A DNA stretch of 64,000 bases from Paralvinella palmiformis (GCA_025642065.1 JAODUP010000051.1:200001-264000); one strand, 5' to 3'. Counted from the stretch's first letter, positions 14,801-30,562 are shown. Numbers and translations are program-made. Notes: generated by a model from the letters alone, not told the origin.

Positions 14801-17800
14801 GAGACCTACGATCACAACAATGGCTTGAGCTTATTAGACATAAACTGGTGATGGGTGCAGTTTATTACTCGGATTGAAATGATGGTTCTCATTGACGTAC
14901 AGATGACATATCCGCATTCAATCAAACAGAGACTGATAATATTGTCGTTTGATCAGCTAGCTAGTGATGATAAATAGTTCATTAGTTAGCTAAACGACAA
15001 TGGCTCCATTTGATTAATCAACGATCGATAATGATTTCATTGGCCGGGCACTGATAATTGTTCCATTTCATCATTAGGATCTATGATGGAAATTTCATTC
15101 ATCCAGTCAAATTTTGTTAGTTTATTCTAATATTGCAAATGAGCTATTATCTGGTCAGCGTTTACTTTGACTTAAAAGTCAAGTTTATCAAATTGAATCC
15201 CATAGTTGTTTTAAGAGCTTTGACACGGTCCACTTGGTAGCGTATTGTGCTGCACAAATCCAGGTCATGAAATCTAAACCAGATGTTGCCTGCATTTGTG
15301 AGATGTTTCAGCCACAGATAAAACTTTTGGACCTGATCAACTCATTGTTTCTAGTCTTATGCAAAACATCCATGTTTGATGTTGTAATTTGTTTAAGGAT
15401 GTTATGGTTTAAATTGATTAACTGTTTATATTACAGATATTTCCCGATCACTTTGAAGGAGATCTGTTTACCACCGATGATTGTTGATATTGGTGGATAT
15501 GATGTTACTATAGACCAATGGAGAACACAGGAATCTCTACTTAGCTATAAGTGAGATCATTTTGTTATATTATGATACATGATAATTACTAAGACATGCA
15601 TGCACAAACACACGCACAAACACACACACACACACACACCTACAAGCATACAATACGCAAATATATTACAGGATTTAAAGAAATATAAATACATATGTAG
15701 ATTGAGATGCTATGGTATTTAATTGTGGAAGGAGGCACAAATACTTATATACGCAGCTACAAAATACATATACGTACGTGGGACTTTCTTATTCATGGTC
15801 ATGCTATGCGAGAGGTCGGAAGTTCGAATCCCAGCAGCGGCAAGGTTTTCTCCGCTGAATATGTCATCCATTGTAAATCATAGATTTATTTAGGATTAGT
15901 CCCTGTGGTGAAGTAGTAAATTACAGACCGTATGCGTCTCCCTCATTTGAGGTATCTAAGCTGCGTAAAATAATTGCCATTTCAGCCATTAATATTATTA
16001 TTTATTATTCACTTACATGTCGTAGTTAAAGTATCCTTCATACATCAAGTGTCTTTTGGACTTGCTATACAACTGATTTGCCCCCTCCAGCTTTTTTTAA
16101 TTCAGTAATCAGGGTAACGACTACAGGTCTTCATGTTATGGACTTGTTCGTTCTAGTACCTCCTCCCAACTCCCTGTGGGGTGTACATCAGGACCAAGGT
16201 CATAGTTAATTTTGTTCCATTATTAATCTGTGTGTTAAATATAATAAATATTTCATTTTATTTATTTTTGTCCATGGCTGCCTGCTTCTCTCCCTCTGTA
16301 TGTTGCTGTGTTTGCGTATGTGTGTGTGTGTGCACGCACGCGTATGTGTGTGTGTGTGGGATAATTCTAGTTTTTCCCAAACCCACTGTGAAGTATTATA
16401 GGTGTAGCTGCTGTTTGTTGATGTATAATCTACACAATCAATTAATAACAAATCAGTTACCACTCCGCAGCTGGATTAAGCCAGCTATGAGTTAGTGGAT
16501 TCGAACAAAGGAAGTCCAAATTTATCATTCACCACTGAAACGGTTGTGCTGATCCCACAAAATGGTTGAGGCGCTTCTCGTTGGTTTTTCAATAATTCAA
16601 CTTCCCCGTCAGTTTACTGTAAGGCCTATGATTTGTCACTGGTTGAAGAGAGTGACTACACACAGACATGTTGTCACTGTATGATACTGATCTCATGTCG
16701 GTTTTTATATTACGTTTAGAGGTCTTCAGGTGTTCAGTAATATCTTAGATCAGCTGCTAAAGTGCCAGACTCAAGCCCAGACGGATACTCTAGCTAGAGT
16801 TGTGACAGATTATGTCAATCAGGTTCAGGTTTGTAATATTCATCAGTGCATGTCCTGTTACTGGTCGTGTTGTTGTGTTTTATGCTGTCTAAATGAGGAC
16901 GTGAACATAGCTGCTTCTGATGTTGAAAATATCACTAAGTCTATATGTAATTAAAATGACTTTGGTGATTTATTAAAGAATTAACCCGCAACAATCAATT
17001 TAGCAAATTGTTGCGTTCTGATCAAATTATTTAAATCTGACCTTACCTGGAAGCAGTAAGCTGATTCCTCACCAGCTACAGGTCTGTTTGTTGTATTAGC
17101 CGGGTCCAAATTCAGCCTCGATATTTGCATTTAAATTATTTGGGAGTACGCCATTGTATTGTACTTAACCATTTCATTCCTCCACTGGCTATGTTTGACA
17201 TTATTAGGTGTTTATCTTAATAAGATAGCTACATCACTTTATCCTATACATGCTCGTCTTTTAGTCATAATCAGTTAGTCAACTATCCTTAGTCGGATGG
17301 TTTCTAGACTCAGTAGAGAGTGTAGGGTCAAACCCTATGTAATCTAAACTTATTAATTTTATGTTAATATTATTCAGATTTAGTGTAAGATGTTTTTGTA
17401 AAACAAATGATCGAAAAGTGTTAGCATAATTTGACATTTATTGCTGTTTGTGAACAATTCTGGTTCTTGCCACTTACCAAGTCAGTCCTATCTTTTGTAT
17501 AATGATCTCTAAAATTTGCAATAGCCGTAACATTTCGGATAAAAGTAGAAACCAGTCTCATGCAGATTAAGTGTTATGAGCTCAATTTCAAGCGATGGAA
17601 ATTTGATTGGCTGCGATTCGCATCAGATTCTCCTAGAGTCACAGATGTTTTATTTGTTTGCAGAGTGAGAAGGCCAGGTTTATGTTAATATTCGATGAGC
17701 TGAAAGATACTCTGGCTAAGATGGAGGAATGTTATAATAATTCCACAGAAAATCAAGCCGGAACAAGGAACCAAGGTCAAGGTCATTCCATTGTTTGTTC

Positions 17801-19748
17801 TTCCTTAGTGAAGTAATAAATTATTTTATTTCTGTCTCTCTCTTTGTCTGTCTGCCAGCATGTCCCCCCTCTCTCTGTGTGTGTTTGTGTGTGTTGTTTA
17901 CTAACACATTTGTACACATTTTAGGTTGCGATCAATTAGCATGCCAAGTGATGGATTCGATTGTGAAGACGAAGCGAGTAGTCACAGAATCAGTTCTTCG
18001 ATGGAATGCGAAGTGAGTATTTCTCTTCCAAAAATATCCACAGGTTACAACAATGTTAAAATAGGTTACAACAATGTCAAATCTTCTTCACCATCCTCTG
18101 ATGCTATATCATGTTGGCCTTGGTAATCTTATATTAAATGTTGTTACAGGATTGTTGAATTTCTTCAACAACAGAAGAAATATGAGAAAGAGCGAAGCAA
18201 ATTTTTGAATGTTACTACACAGAAGGAGGCTTCAGTCGATGATGTATGTTGATCGATGTTTACCAAGTATTTTTTAGTCTCTGTCTGGTACAGAAATGTA
18301 GATCAAAGGCTTTATTTAGAGATTGCTAGAAGTATTTCGGTAGTTGATAGTTGGCTGACAGTTTCTAGCAATTAATAATTATTGAAGATACCTAATAATT
18401 ACAACATATTTCTAAATAATAGCAATAATAATAATAATAATAATTAAATGATTGAAGTAGCCATGTACTGAGTTCTGTCTGGCCAGGCACGCCACAGTAC
18501 CATTAATCATAATGATACACTAAATGCTTATCATAATGCGTATGACAATGATAAACACAATGTTGCACTTAGTTGATTATTTATTAAATGTTATTTGATC
18601 GGATATCTCACCTGTGTGAAGTTTGCTGTTTTCTATATGTTTCTATATTGTGGGTTAACAGTCACTGTCCATTTGTGTGTTATCTAGAAACATTGGCCTT
18701 ATATTTAGAAGTCACAGACGTTGACTTGTTTTCCTTGAATTTTGCCCATTTGGTTCAGTTTAACTTGTTTTAATGTCCTCTCAGAATACACCTCACGAGA
18801 TTAGTTGGATCTATTTTATATTTCTCTAAGGTGCTATTCCTGAAAATGGACATTATACCGCTTTTCAAATTGTTTTCCGATAACAGTTTTCAGAGTTTTC
18901 TTAATTATATTCTCGACATATTTATTACCAGATTTTGGAAATACTGACTCATTCACAATTTTTCGATAATGAGGATGATACTCTACAGCTCCCTGACAGG
19001 GGTATCATAGTCTGATATTTTGTCAACGCATATTATAAAAAATTATTTTAGAACATTAATGGGTAAATTTGTTTCTTTGAAATGGATATGTAAACCTGTT
19101 GGCCATCTACTGAATAAATATCCCAATTTTGTTTACATCTTTAATGTGTAAAACCGAGGTTATTCTTTTCCAAAATGAAGCATTAGAAAGAAGTGGGATA
19201 TAAGAAATTTAGGAAGTAATAATTTAATTAAATCTTTAATCATTACCGATGATAATTAAGGCCTTTGTAAGAGAAGACATGTTTAATTACCAAAATAAAT
19301 ATTTATGCCGGGTTATTTTTTAATCATAAACATCGAAAACAAATAGGTACTATGCATCAAATACAGTAAGCCGCCATTTCTTTTTGTTATGTTTATTAAT
19401 GTTCTCTGAAATTGGCCACCAAAGCATAGGATGAAATATTAAAGATACAATAAGTGCATTTGAATAAAAATAACAACCATCACTTTAGGAAACCGGGCAA
19501 AAATAGAAATACATGTACGTTGTTGTGCAAACAGTATGTAAACAAAATATGTGTCCATTATGTATCTGTACATATAAGATCACAGAATCATCATCCAGGT
19601 GTGTTATGATAAGACATGAGGTGAGAATATATTGACATACAAGTGTAATAAATTGTACATAATAAGGACATTGAAAAGAGCTCCATCATACAGCACTGTG
19701 GTAACGGGTTTTGTAAGTGTTACTTCTCACATAAGTGATGAGACGCAG

Positions 19749-19789
<41 letters not shown>

Positions 19790-22700
19790 GTAACACTGAT
19801 CCCACATAACCTGTTGAGATCTTTCGTATAGTACATGGAACATTTGTATTAATACATAAATAATAAATATTTACATGTTTTTGGTATTCACAATGCGTCG
19901 TGATCGTGGTTTTTAGCTGCTTGTGATAAATATGTCAATATCACTGTAGAACAACACTGCTTCGGTGCATAGAGATAGCTCGGTACGGCAAAAAAATGAA
20001 TACATTACAAAAATAGGCACATTTAAAGAGGACAGTTCGATCCTTGAGGAGAAAGCTTACCCCCAGCTGGGTATATCACAATACCACAATGTAAGCTGTA
20101 CTTCAAAGGAGAGCAAATATTTACATATTGTTTAGCTAACCTTTATTTCAAATCTACAATCATTTCTACAATCAAATCTACAATCATTTCTGCCGTATAT
20201 CCTGGCAGTATTTAAATAACATTTGCATATTTGATACTGATAATACTAAGGTTACTTGACCTCTCCTAATATAATCATATCAGCTGTTATAATTTAAAAC
20301 CTAATATTATATGGCCTCAGTCGCGACATGTTGTTATTGTTTGGTGTTAAAATCAGAAGTAGGTTTGGCATAGAAAATTTCAAAAATATATTTTACATCA
20401 GAACTATACACTTATGAGTCCGTCGGTTATTTATTTGGTGTTTCCTGAAATATATATTTATAAATTAGTTATTTCTGTGGTCGTTTTGAGTTTCACGAAT
20501 CATTTCCTCGTTTATTTGAAGACATCCGATGTTGTACAGAATTGGATGTCGAAAGAAGACGACCTGGAAACTGAGCCGACGTTTGTCGTCAAAGATACGC
20601 CATCTATTGCCTCGGATGCCAAGCCTACATTTGTTTCTAAGGAAACTGAGGGGGAGCGTGGTTCTCTCAGTATTGACGAATCAGAATCATCATCACTCAG
20701 TGGGCTGGACAAGAATGAGGCGAAGCAGATGGGTAAGTGATGCACTACTTGGTTAATGTGTGGATGGAATAAATAACGTGACCTCTTCATTAGTGTACAG
20801 AATACATGATTGATGAACACTATGAACGAGAGGAAAAGGCTTGTTTAGGCAAGAAGTCTTCAGCATTTACACAGAAGGGTACTACTATTTGCTAATGGCC
20901 AGACTACCAGCACTCACAGAGGCCACTATTAGAATTAAAATTATATTTTTAATTTTAATTCTTCACCATCTTAATTAAATTAACTACCTGCACTTAGAGC
21001 TCACTACAGGATGTGTACGGATGGTTTCTAGGACAAGACTAAAATACAAATTTATTTTATTTCTCTCAGCTGGTCTTTAACTCACGTTCACCTTTGTCTG
21101 CTTTGTAACCTGGAGCAGAAGGTGTGATTTCTGAAAGTGATGCATGGTATTTATTCAAGAGGAAACCTTATGCATTAATTGTCAACATCTGGCTTCCACC
21201 TATAACAGGTCGACCGACACGGATTGATATTGGGGTGATGTCGTACTATCTGTCTGAAACTTTCGCATGATCCATCACTCCTAATTCTTCTGAATGCTTC
21301 ACACAATACCACAATCCTTAAAGTGTAACAATACCACAATTATCCATTTAAATTCAACACACACACACCTACAGACACACACACACAATGCTTACTATTA
21401 AACAGTTCTATATAGCCCTGTAGTATTTGGCTTTTAGGGTTCCTGTGCATAATTAGATGCATATCACTGGGCTGCTGCTTTTTGTGCATAATTTTAGTTA
21501 ACACAGAGCACAGTAATTGGATCATTCCCTGCAGAGCATCGAACATAAAATGTTACATAAATCAAAAGTGACTAATGTTTCCCATCAGCATGTCTGATGG
21601 TATCAGACCAATTGTATATTTTAGCAAAAGCCACACGATTCTGTATTTAGGTGCCATGCAAGAAGTAGTATTGTGTTATAATATAAAACACCTAAACTGG
21701 GTAACATTACTGGTAGAATATGATTGTAGTAAAACCTGCCAACACACTAAAGGCATATTTTGTAGAAATGTGTCACCTGGTGTATTATATTATAGTGGTG
21801 AATGTGTGTGTGTGTGTGTGATTTGTATTTCTGTTACAGGTATACACACTAAGCATGTAAACACACACACACAACAGAAATACACACCCTTGAGGGTATT
21901 TAAAGGTGTCTGTACTAGTGTTTACAAAATAATGTTTAAGTACTTTAACAGCCACATCCATGCTCCCAAAACATTTTGCATACTGAATTGATGTAGAGGA
22001 TATAGTTAAGATGGTGGGTGTGTTGGAAGTTCAACTAGTTATCAAAACGATTTCCACATAACTTCCAACAGAGCTACACCGAATCGCAGATTCATACTTC
22101 ATTGCTCAATAATGAACTGATATACATACATTGCCAAAGCTCAATACTCATGCACACTTGGAATCTATATGATTAAATTAGAATATATTCACCACTGAAG
22201 ATAACATGAGATGAATAATAATATTGGCATAAAGTCACAACAAGAGAGCCCCATGGCAAAAGTGGCATCGAATGAATGCAACTGTTAAAGATATAAATAT
22301 TTATTATTGTTAACTGTATCCTTGCCTGTTCCACAGTGCATGACCGTGGTTAATTTATGTCCCAGTTGGGCCGGCATTTCCCATCAGATTACCCTTGAAC
22401 ATCAACAAACGGCGATCATTTGAGGCTGATACGTGGGTACAGGTATGACCCACGTCCCCAGCCATGGCGACGTTAAATCCAGATGGGTCACCTGCTGGTG
22501 TTTTATTTTCCTCGTGTAATAGTAGGACAGTTCCCAACCGCCGTAGAAGTCTCTAGTTGAAGGCACGCAAGTTTGATTGGTTGGTCTGCTTCCGTACAGC
22601 ACTGCATAGTTGTAGACGACCTCGCCAAGATGACACATGGGGGCGTTCTCGTTGAAGAAGAATTTGAAGCGGATGCCGACGGGGGTGTTGTTGTGCTTGT

Positions 22701-25700
22701 CTGGTAGGCACTCGTGTGGAAGAAGGACTGTGGTGTTCTGGTGGCACGCGAAGGAGGCGTTGAAGCCGTAGCTGCCCGCTCGCCGTACGGTCAGCAGGCT
22801 GGCGACCAGGTATGGATGTCGAATGGTGAGACCTTGCAGCTTGACGATCTCGTCAACCAGTTCGTCTTTGACGAGATTGTTTCTGATGGAAGCGGGAAGG
22901 TTCAGAAAGTAGACCGACACGTTCTTCATGTGATGATCCTGGAGCCGGATGTTGTTCTGTTCCTTCCACATCGTTATCGGGAACACCATCATGCACGAGA
23001 ACAGCACGCACACAAACATGAAGAACACCCTCTTTATCTTGTACTTGTCATTTTTCTTCACTTTCTTGCCCTCGATGTGGGCATACCAGAGCATTCGGGT
23101 AAAGACGTAGGCAAACTGACACGCGCCTATGGTGTTTTGCAACGCCGTGGCGTATTGCTCACGGGACTTGGCGATGAAGAAGTTGATCGCTGCGATCGGG
23201 ATGTATTTGATGGGCAGCGTCGCGAGCAGTTCCAGATGAATGGGTACGAAGTTCGTCTCGCCTTTGTAATGGAATATGCTGACCGTGTTAAAGGCCTCGA
23301 AAAAGAATAGAACCGTCCCAATCGAGACGAACACCACCTGGAAAATCCACAATATGAACGTTGGCGGGCCAATGACGATGCAGCGATTTAATGCCGATCT
23401 GGAAAAGTAGGCCACATTCCAGATATTCAGCGCCGTATCCGTTACGCTGAGCGCCGTTATGCCCACCACCCAAGACAGTCGGGTCTTCAGCTGAAATGTA
23501 GAAATTACTTCATTAACCCGAGGCTTATATGAGGACAGTAAATAAATCTGCACTTCTTATTGGATCTCTTCCCCGTGAAACTGAAGAAAAAAAACATGAA
23601 AATACCTGGTCCGTAAAAACGTAGGAATAAATCTTCACGTTTATTGATACAGAAGACAATAAGAGGCTGTCACTGAATCAGTTGTCAAACCGTTAACTAT
23701 TCGCCCTCGTCCATCTCTCTGTGTGTGTGTGAGACTAGATGTTAGGTAAATGCAATTACTTCCAGAAGTTCTTAATCAAGCAACACTGTTATATCATACC
23801 TAAAGATCTCCCAGTTCATAAACTATGTAGTGAGTGAGTGAGTGAGTGAGTGAGTGAGTGAGTGAGTAGGGTGAGTGAGTGAGTGTGAGTGAGTGAGTGA
23901 GTGAGTGAGTGAGTGAGTGAGTGAGTGAGTGAGTGAGTGAGTGAGTGAGTGGTCAAACCTGGAACTTATGACGGCCGAGTAGTGGCTATGGGACACATAT
24001 TTCACAATCACAGCTAAGATTGGAGGTCAGCACTTGAACCACTGCTATATGAGAGCCCCTTACAGGTTTAATGATCCACCGAAGACATGTATTACATCCC
24101 ATATACATCAAACACACTAAAACAATACAATTGGATGTGGTGAATTTAAATTACCATTTTTTAAATATTATTATTATTTTGCTGACCAAGTAAACTGAAA
24201 TAAGTTTTCAAAAATAGATCCAGTTTCCTTCTGCCCTGGATCCAACAGAGTTTTACTCCACATCTTGAATAATGTTTAGTCTCCTGGTGGCTGTGAAATA
24301 CTTTTCAACGGCCATCAGCGAAATATGATTCATGGGTATTTTGTGTGATCAATGTGAAAGGTTCACCTAATATAGTCCAGAGCCCATAAAACACATCTAG
24401 TATTGTGGGCTGTAATTTAACACTAGTGGTAGGTTGTGATTAATTGTCCATAGTCAGATATTTCTATTTTTGAGGAGCCGTGTGGTACTGTTATATGAGA
24501 TGGGGGGGGGTTGAAACTTATGAACTGACTGGTACGCTTTACAGTTTTTTACACCTGATTATATGTAATACCACACCTGGTGTGTGTCTGTGTGTGAATT
24601 ACAGATTGTGAATACAATATCTAGATGATTCATCAGGGGTTGCTCAAAAGCAGCATTTTATCATGCTCACACACACACACACGATGCAAACAAAGGACAC
24701 TTAATGGCCCAAATTGTACCGATGTGTCATTAAACAACATTCATCCATCCATCCACGATTCCAAAAAACATTCACTGTAATGATTTTATTTGAAGGAATC
24801 CAAGAAATTAATGGCACCTGACATGTGCCGTAAACGGAACCTGTTGTTTGTTTATTTTTTGAGGAGGGGGGTTTGATGAAGATTTACTATGTACGAAGAA
24901 CAATGAAACCAAATCATGTTTCATTCAGGTGTAAAATTTTAAAATCCAACCACGTGTCAGCCATGATTATTTATAAGCGGTCTTTGAACATGACATCAAC
25001 TGTTTACGTTTTGTGATCTGGCTTAACGTCTCATGACTTAAAGAGGATCATTCGATCAGCTGATCTTTGAACGTGATCTTCATCATGATAATTGCTTTGA
25101 TCATCATCGATTGAGGCAGACACATCATCGATACGAACTCGTCAAATAACCATGTGGTCTGTTGTTCATCATTTCATCAGTGACATGCCTGCCAGATGAT
25201 TGGATGAGGAGCAGACATGAGTTGTCTCACCCCATCAGTGATGTCGTGGTTGTCTCATTCTATAACGAAGCTCAGTCACCTGTTAAATTGTCACTTCTTC
25301 AATATGTTCAATACCAACCGCTGGCTTATAATTACCTAACCTGTCAAAGAAGGACGTATTAATTTCAGCTGAAATTGAGCAGCTGGCTGAAAATGGCAGG
25401 TGTAACCTACTGATTATGTGTGCCATCCTACTCGTATTGTTTTAATAAATATAATCTCAGAGCAGATGGCGGCTATAGATGGTTGGTTAATGTATCATTA
25501 ACCTTGATGGCCAAGATGTGACCAGGTCAGTGTAATCTGTGTTCTGTGGTAGAGACTTTCAGGTAAAACGTGATTAATCACATACAAGACATGTCTATCT
25601 CAATTACGAATCACTTTAATAAATGGGTCAGAGGAGATGAAATGTGCCAATTACCTAACATTCATTTGATGAAATAATTTATAGATCATCAGGTAAGCTT

Positions 25701-26383
25701 AATGTGCCTGGTAACAGGTAAATATGGTTTGTAGTAATAATCACGTGTTACCTTTCACTTTATTGTATTAAATATATTGTTGACAACTGTATTGTTAACA
25801 GCTCTGATCATTCTACTGTTTTGGTGACAGCTGTGGTAATTTAACTGTGTTGTTAGCAGCTGTGATAATTCTACTGTATTGTTGACAAATGTGAGCATTC
25901 TACTGTATTGTTGACAACTGTGAGCATTCTACTGTATTACTGACAGCTGTAATCATTCTACTGTATTATTGACAGCTGTGATGATTCTACTGTATTTTTT
26001 GACAGCTGTGGTAATTGTACTATAATTGATGACAACTCTGATCATTCTACTGTATTGATGACAACTGTGGTCAGTATCAGCTGTTATTGACAGCTGTGAG
26101 GTGTGGGGGGGGGGTGAATGTAATATAGAAACCATTAGGATTATCCGTAGAATTTGCAACAAGAATCCGTCCATGAAAGAGTTGACCCAGTTCTTAGAGT
26201 AATGTGTTCTCTAACAGAGTATTAATGGTTATGACATAGAGTTATGGAAGTGTTAGGAGTGGAACTGTTGGAGTGGTAGGGACTAGATAATCTCCCATTA
26301 TGGCCAACTGCTATTAGAGTAGTGAATCCTAACACTAGCTTAGGTACTAAAAACTAAATAGCTGTAGACTGTTGGACAGCAGA

Positions 26384-26424
<41 letters not shown>

Positions 26425-26726
26425 CACCCACACTGAAAAAAACCATAGAAAGGGACAAAATAGCACTAAATTTTGACAAAAAGTGAGATGATGATGACGA
26501 TGATGATGATGATAATGGTGATGCTATATCAATAACAACTTAATATACCAATACAGAGCATACATATTTGCATTATTTAAGGATATTTAAATAGCATTGA
26601 AAACATTAACAGCAATAATTGCAATATAAGATGAGGTTTAGGTGAAATACTAAAGTTTAAAGTTTCCACTTTATTTAGCATTTACCATTCTACAGCCCAG
26701 AAACTACCTATTTATGGCATGCTTTA

Positions 26727-26763
<37 letters not shown>

Positions 26764-29429
26764 TGACACCAGCCAGACATCTACAGATACGTGTTTTATA
26801 TTGCGACCATGATGGCTGCTGTTGTTTCTGTGCTGTTATCAGTTCTGTTAAATAAAGAGCCGTGGGGGTTGTCATAATGACTACGCTAGTAATGAAAATG
26901 GCCTCTGAAGACATTGTTATTGAAATTAGTTCGTCACCCAGGGTGTTATTTTAGAGTAGAACATGAAATAATTAACAGGAAACTAAAAATATGTTCTCTT
27001 TGTGGGAATTATCGAGGAAAATTAGCTCCACGCTTGCCAGACAGATATATGAAGTGTATGTGTGTGTGTGTGTGGTGTTTTTTTAAATATTATTTGACAT
27101 TCAGTATCCTATTTTAATCCATGATTGGTCCTCGAGGGTGCTGACGTCATCGTACACCACATAACGCATTGCTGGACTGTTGGATTAAATGTTATCAGTA
27201 AATAGCTGGATACATTCGGTTTTGTTAATGTGCTTCACATGGAAAGTTTAGATATAAATAAAAATATTAATATCTGGAATACGATTCTGGCAAACTGATA
27301 TCAAATTTATACAAAAACCAACCAACCCCTCTGTGTCAGTGTGTGTGTCAGTGTGTGTGTGTGTGTGTGTGTGGAGATAATAGAATATAAGATACGTATT
27401 TGTTGGGTATTTGATATAATAACATTGTTGTGCTTAATCTACTATACTGTTGACATATGTGATAATTCTACTGTATTGTTGACATCTGTGATCATTCTAC
27501 TGTTTTTGTTGACAGCTGTGATCATTCTGCTGTATTGTTGACAGCTGTTATAATTCCACTTTACTGTGATAATTATACTGTATTGTTCAAATTGGTGATC
27601 ATTCTACTGTACTGTCACCAACTGTGATCATTCTACTGTACTGTAAACAGCTGTGATGATTCTACTGTACTGTAGACAGCTGTGATCATTCTACTGTACC
27701 ATCACCAACTGTGACCATTCTACTGTACTGTATACAGCTGTGATCATTCTACTGTACTGTCACCAACTGTGATCATTCTACTGTACTGTATACAGCTGTG
27801 ATCATTCTACTGTACTGTTACCAGCTGTGATTATTCTACTGTACTATATACAGCTGCGATCATTCTACTGTACTGTAACCAACTGTGATCATTCTACTGT
27901 ACTGTTGCCACCTGCGATCATTCTATTATACTGTAGGCAGCTGTGATCATTCTAATGGCTACTATACATTAAAACATTGACATAACCAACTCTGCATTGA
28001 GAGGGACATTTATAACAAGTAAAATATAGAATAGTATTTTACCATTTTATTATTTTCTCCCCCCAAAAGGTTTTTCAATGGTCTTCTAAATAATGTTTGA
28101 CCTATGACATTACCCAATAAATGGCGAAATGACTGATTAATTAATTAACAATAACAAATGAAAAAGAACAACAATTAGAAATAATCTAAGTTCATTTAAG
28201 CTATTGATTTATCAAAGTAAATTGACAGGAACTGTCAATCATTGCTTCAGGATAATGTGGGATGTGATTATTAAATCTTCACACCACGTGTGTCGCTCAG
28301 AATCTCACAAATCAAATAAACACACTCATATTTCAAACAATCAGTTTAGAGACAATTTAACTTCAAAGTCAGTTACCCGATTGATTGACGATGATTTTAT
28401 TCGTTATTGTTGATTTTGATCCGTATATTAAAAAGTTTTGAGCATATTTAGTGATAGTTTGTACATACTTCCTACTTTGACTGTTCATCAGATTTTATTC
28501 TTCGTTCAAAATACATGGCTTATGTATGATGTGGAAAGTTCTTTTTATTGTTATTATTATTTGATCCAACCCGCAGTAAATGGGTGCGGTATGTTACCCT
28601 TGGCAGATGCCTCTTGACTCAACAACAGTTCGTCTCAACAACAACCTCTCCTAATGGGGGGAGGGTCCCACGCTATACTGGTCAGAAGATATTAATTAAT
28701 CATGTTTATTCGGCTGTTGATTTGAAGTTAAGATAAAGCAGATAAATAAATTATTGATGTTTTTTTTTCTTCTTCTAAACAAGACACCTTTGACCATCTG
28801 TTCCTGTCTATCTACCGGGGGGCCTCTTTGGTCTAGTTGGTAGAACGTTGGACCACAGATCACTACCACCCAATTTCAATCCTCGCCGTGAGCATATCTG
28901 AAGGCTGTTTCATCTTTTACTTCGCTTCATTACCTTTGGAGGTCGCTCGGCACATTTAGCCTACCACGTGCAGAAACGTGGCCGTAAAACATCAATCATC
29001 ATCGTCATCCTGTCTATGTACTGCAATAGACTTCCAGCCGACCTCTTCATCCCATGAAAAAAAATCTAACTGGACATTTGCCATCTCAGTTCCAACCATT
29101 GTCATGTCTAATTATGCGCGAATCATTTTTGTGTGCCATCTCATATTTGTACATTTTTAATCCGATTGATCCAGTTCTGTCATGATCCGACCTCCGTTCT
29201 GTGAGACAGTCTTCGCTAAGCAGTCAATAGCGAATTAAACACATTATTGACTTGTTTTAACTGTTCTCACAACAAGCATCATATGTATTACAGTTAATCT
29301 GCGTAATCAGGTATTATGTATATTACCTGAAATTTTCAGATAATCTGTATTAAATCTCAATTAGCAATAGACGTATTACCTGAAAATTTCAGATAATATA
29401 CATATAATCTGATTATACAGATTAACTGT

Positions 29430-29468
<39 letters not shown>

Positions 29469-30527
29469 AATATGTTGTTGCTTCCTGTAGCATTTCACGA
29501 CTCAGTGTACGCCAGACCAGCTTGTGTGTGTGTGTGTTCAGTGTGAGTTTAGATATCTGTATTCTAGTCTCATCTACAGTTGTTATCATTCAGATTGTGA
29601 TGAGAGAAAGACAAATTTCAGTATATGATATCTATAAGAGACAATAGAGATTTAAATACGAAACCCTCATCGTGCTATATAAGTTTAGTTATGATAACAT
29701 TTACCTTTGACCTTGCTGATATTGTTACCAGAGTGTGTTCGAGATAATTTGACCTTTTCCGTTCGGTTCGGAGAATCTCTTTTAAGACACAGACATTACG
29801 GATAGTAGCTGCGTACTCGTCACTAGCTATTCCCCGGATACGGGGCCACGTGACGTTGCACGATGTTTCCATAATAGCTGGATATCAGAAGAGGGTGTTT
29901 TTCCTCTCGTTTAATGTTCTGGATGGCGTACGATTTAACCGACTTAATTATAATATTGTCGTCGTTTTATCATAGACCGTAGGTGGTCGGCTATTAAAAT
30001 TAGCATAACTGTTTACATTGTTCTTGATGATGATGATGATGATGATGAAGTGTATTTCCGGTATGACATGAGTTGGTGTAGTTGATCATAACACTATACG
30101 GAGAATATATGTAATTATTGTAATTAAATACGTACAGATGACCGCACACACAAGTGCGTAGATGGACATACACGCGGGGGGGGCGCCCGCACACACACGC
30201 ACACAGCTATTCCAACCCGGAATAAAGCTGAGGTCAGCATCTGTAGCGTCGAAATGTTTTTATGTATAGGTTTCTTTTAGGCCACAGCAAATTACTGTTG
30301 AATGTAAACTGTGGTGTCAAAGTAGTTATCTTGGATATGTGTTAACTTTCTATAGAACCACACGTACATGTTTACAGCGAGTTTTGTTGTCAAATTGTAC
30401 TTTTTGTATTTGCTTCCACTTTCTGTACGTAGCCTACGTACAACCGCTTCCCTGTTGGCAAGACGCATTTGACACGTACGGTCCCACAGACTGAGGAGGA
30501 ACCCCCCCTCCCACATATATATAAATG

Positions 30528-30562
<35 letters not shown>

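Noticed and set aside
22714..23310. 198-codon plus-strand frame
   Set aside because: Antisense shadow of the nested gene's terminal exon; it has no domain logic, and the minus frame has splice support.
25162..25362. Frame with DVVVVSFYNEAQS resembling the start of a GalNAc-transferase catalytic domain
   Set aside because: Only this short motif matches; no downstream DxH or Gal/GalNAc-T motif and no convincing splice sites. Treated as chance.
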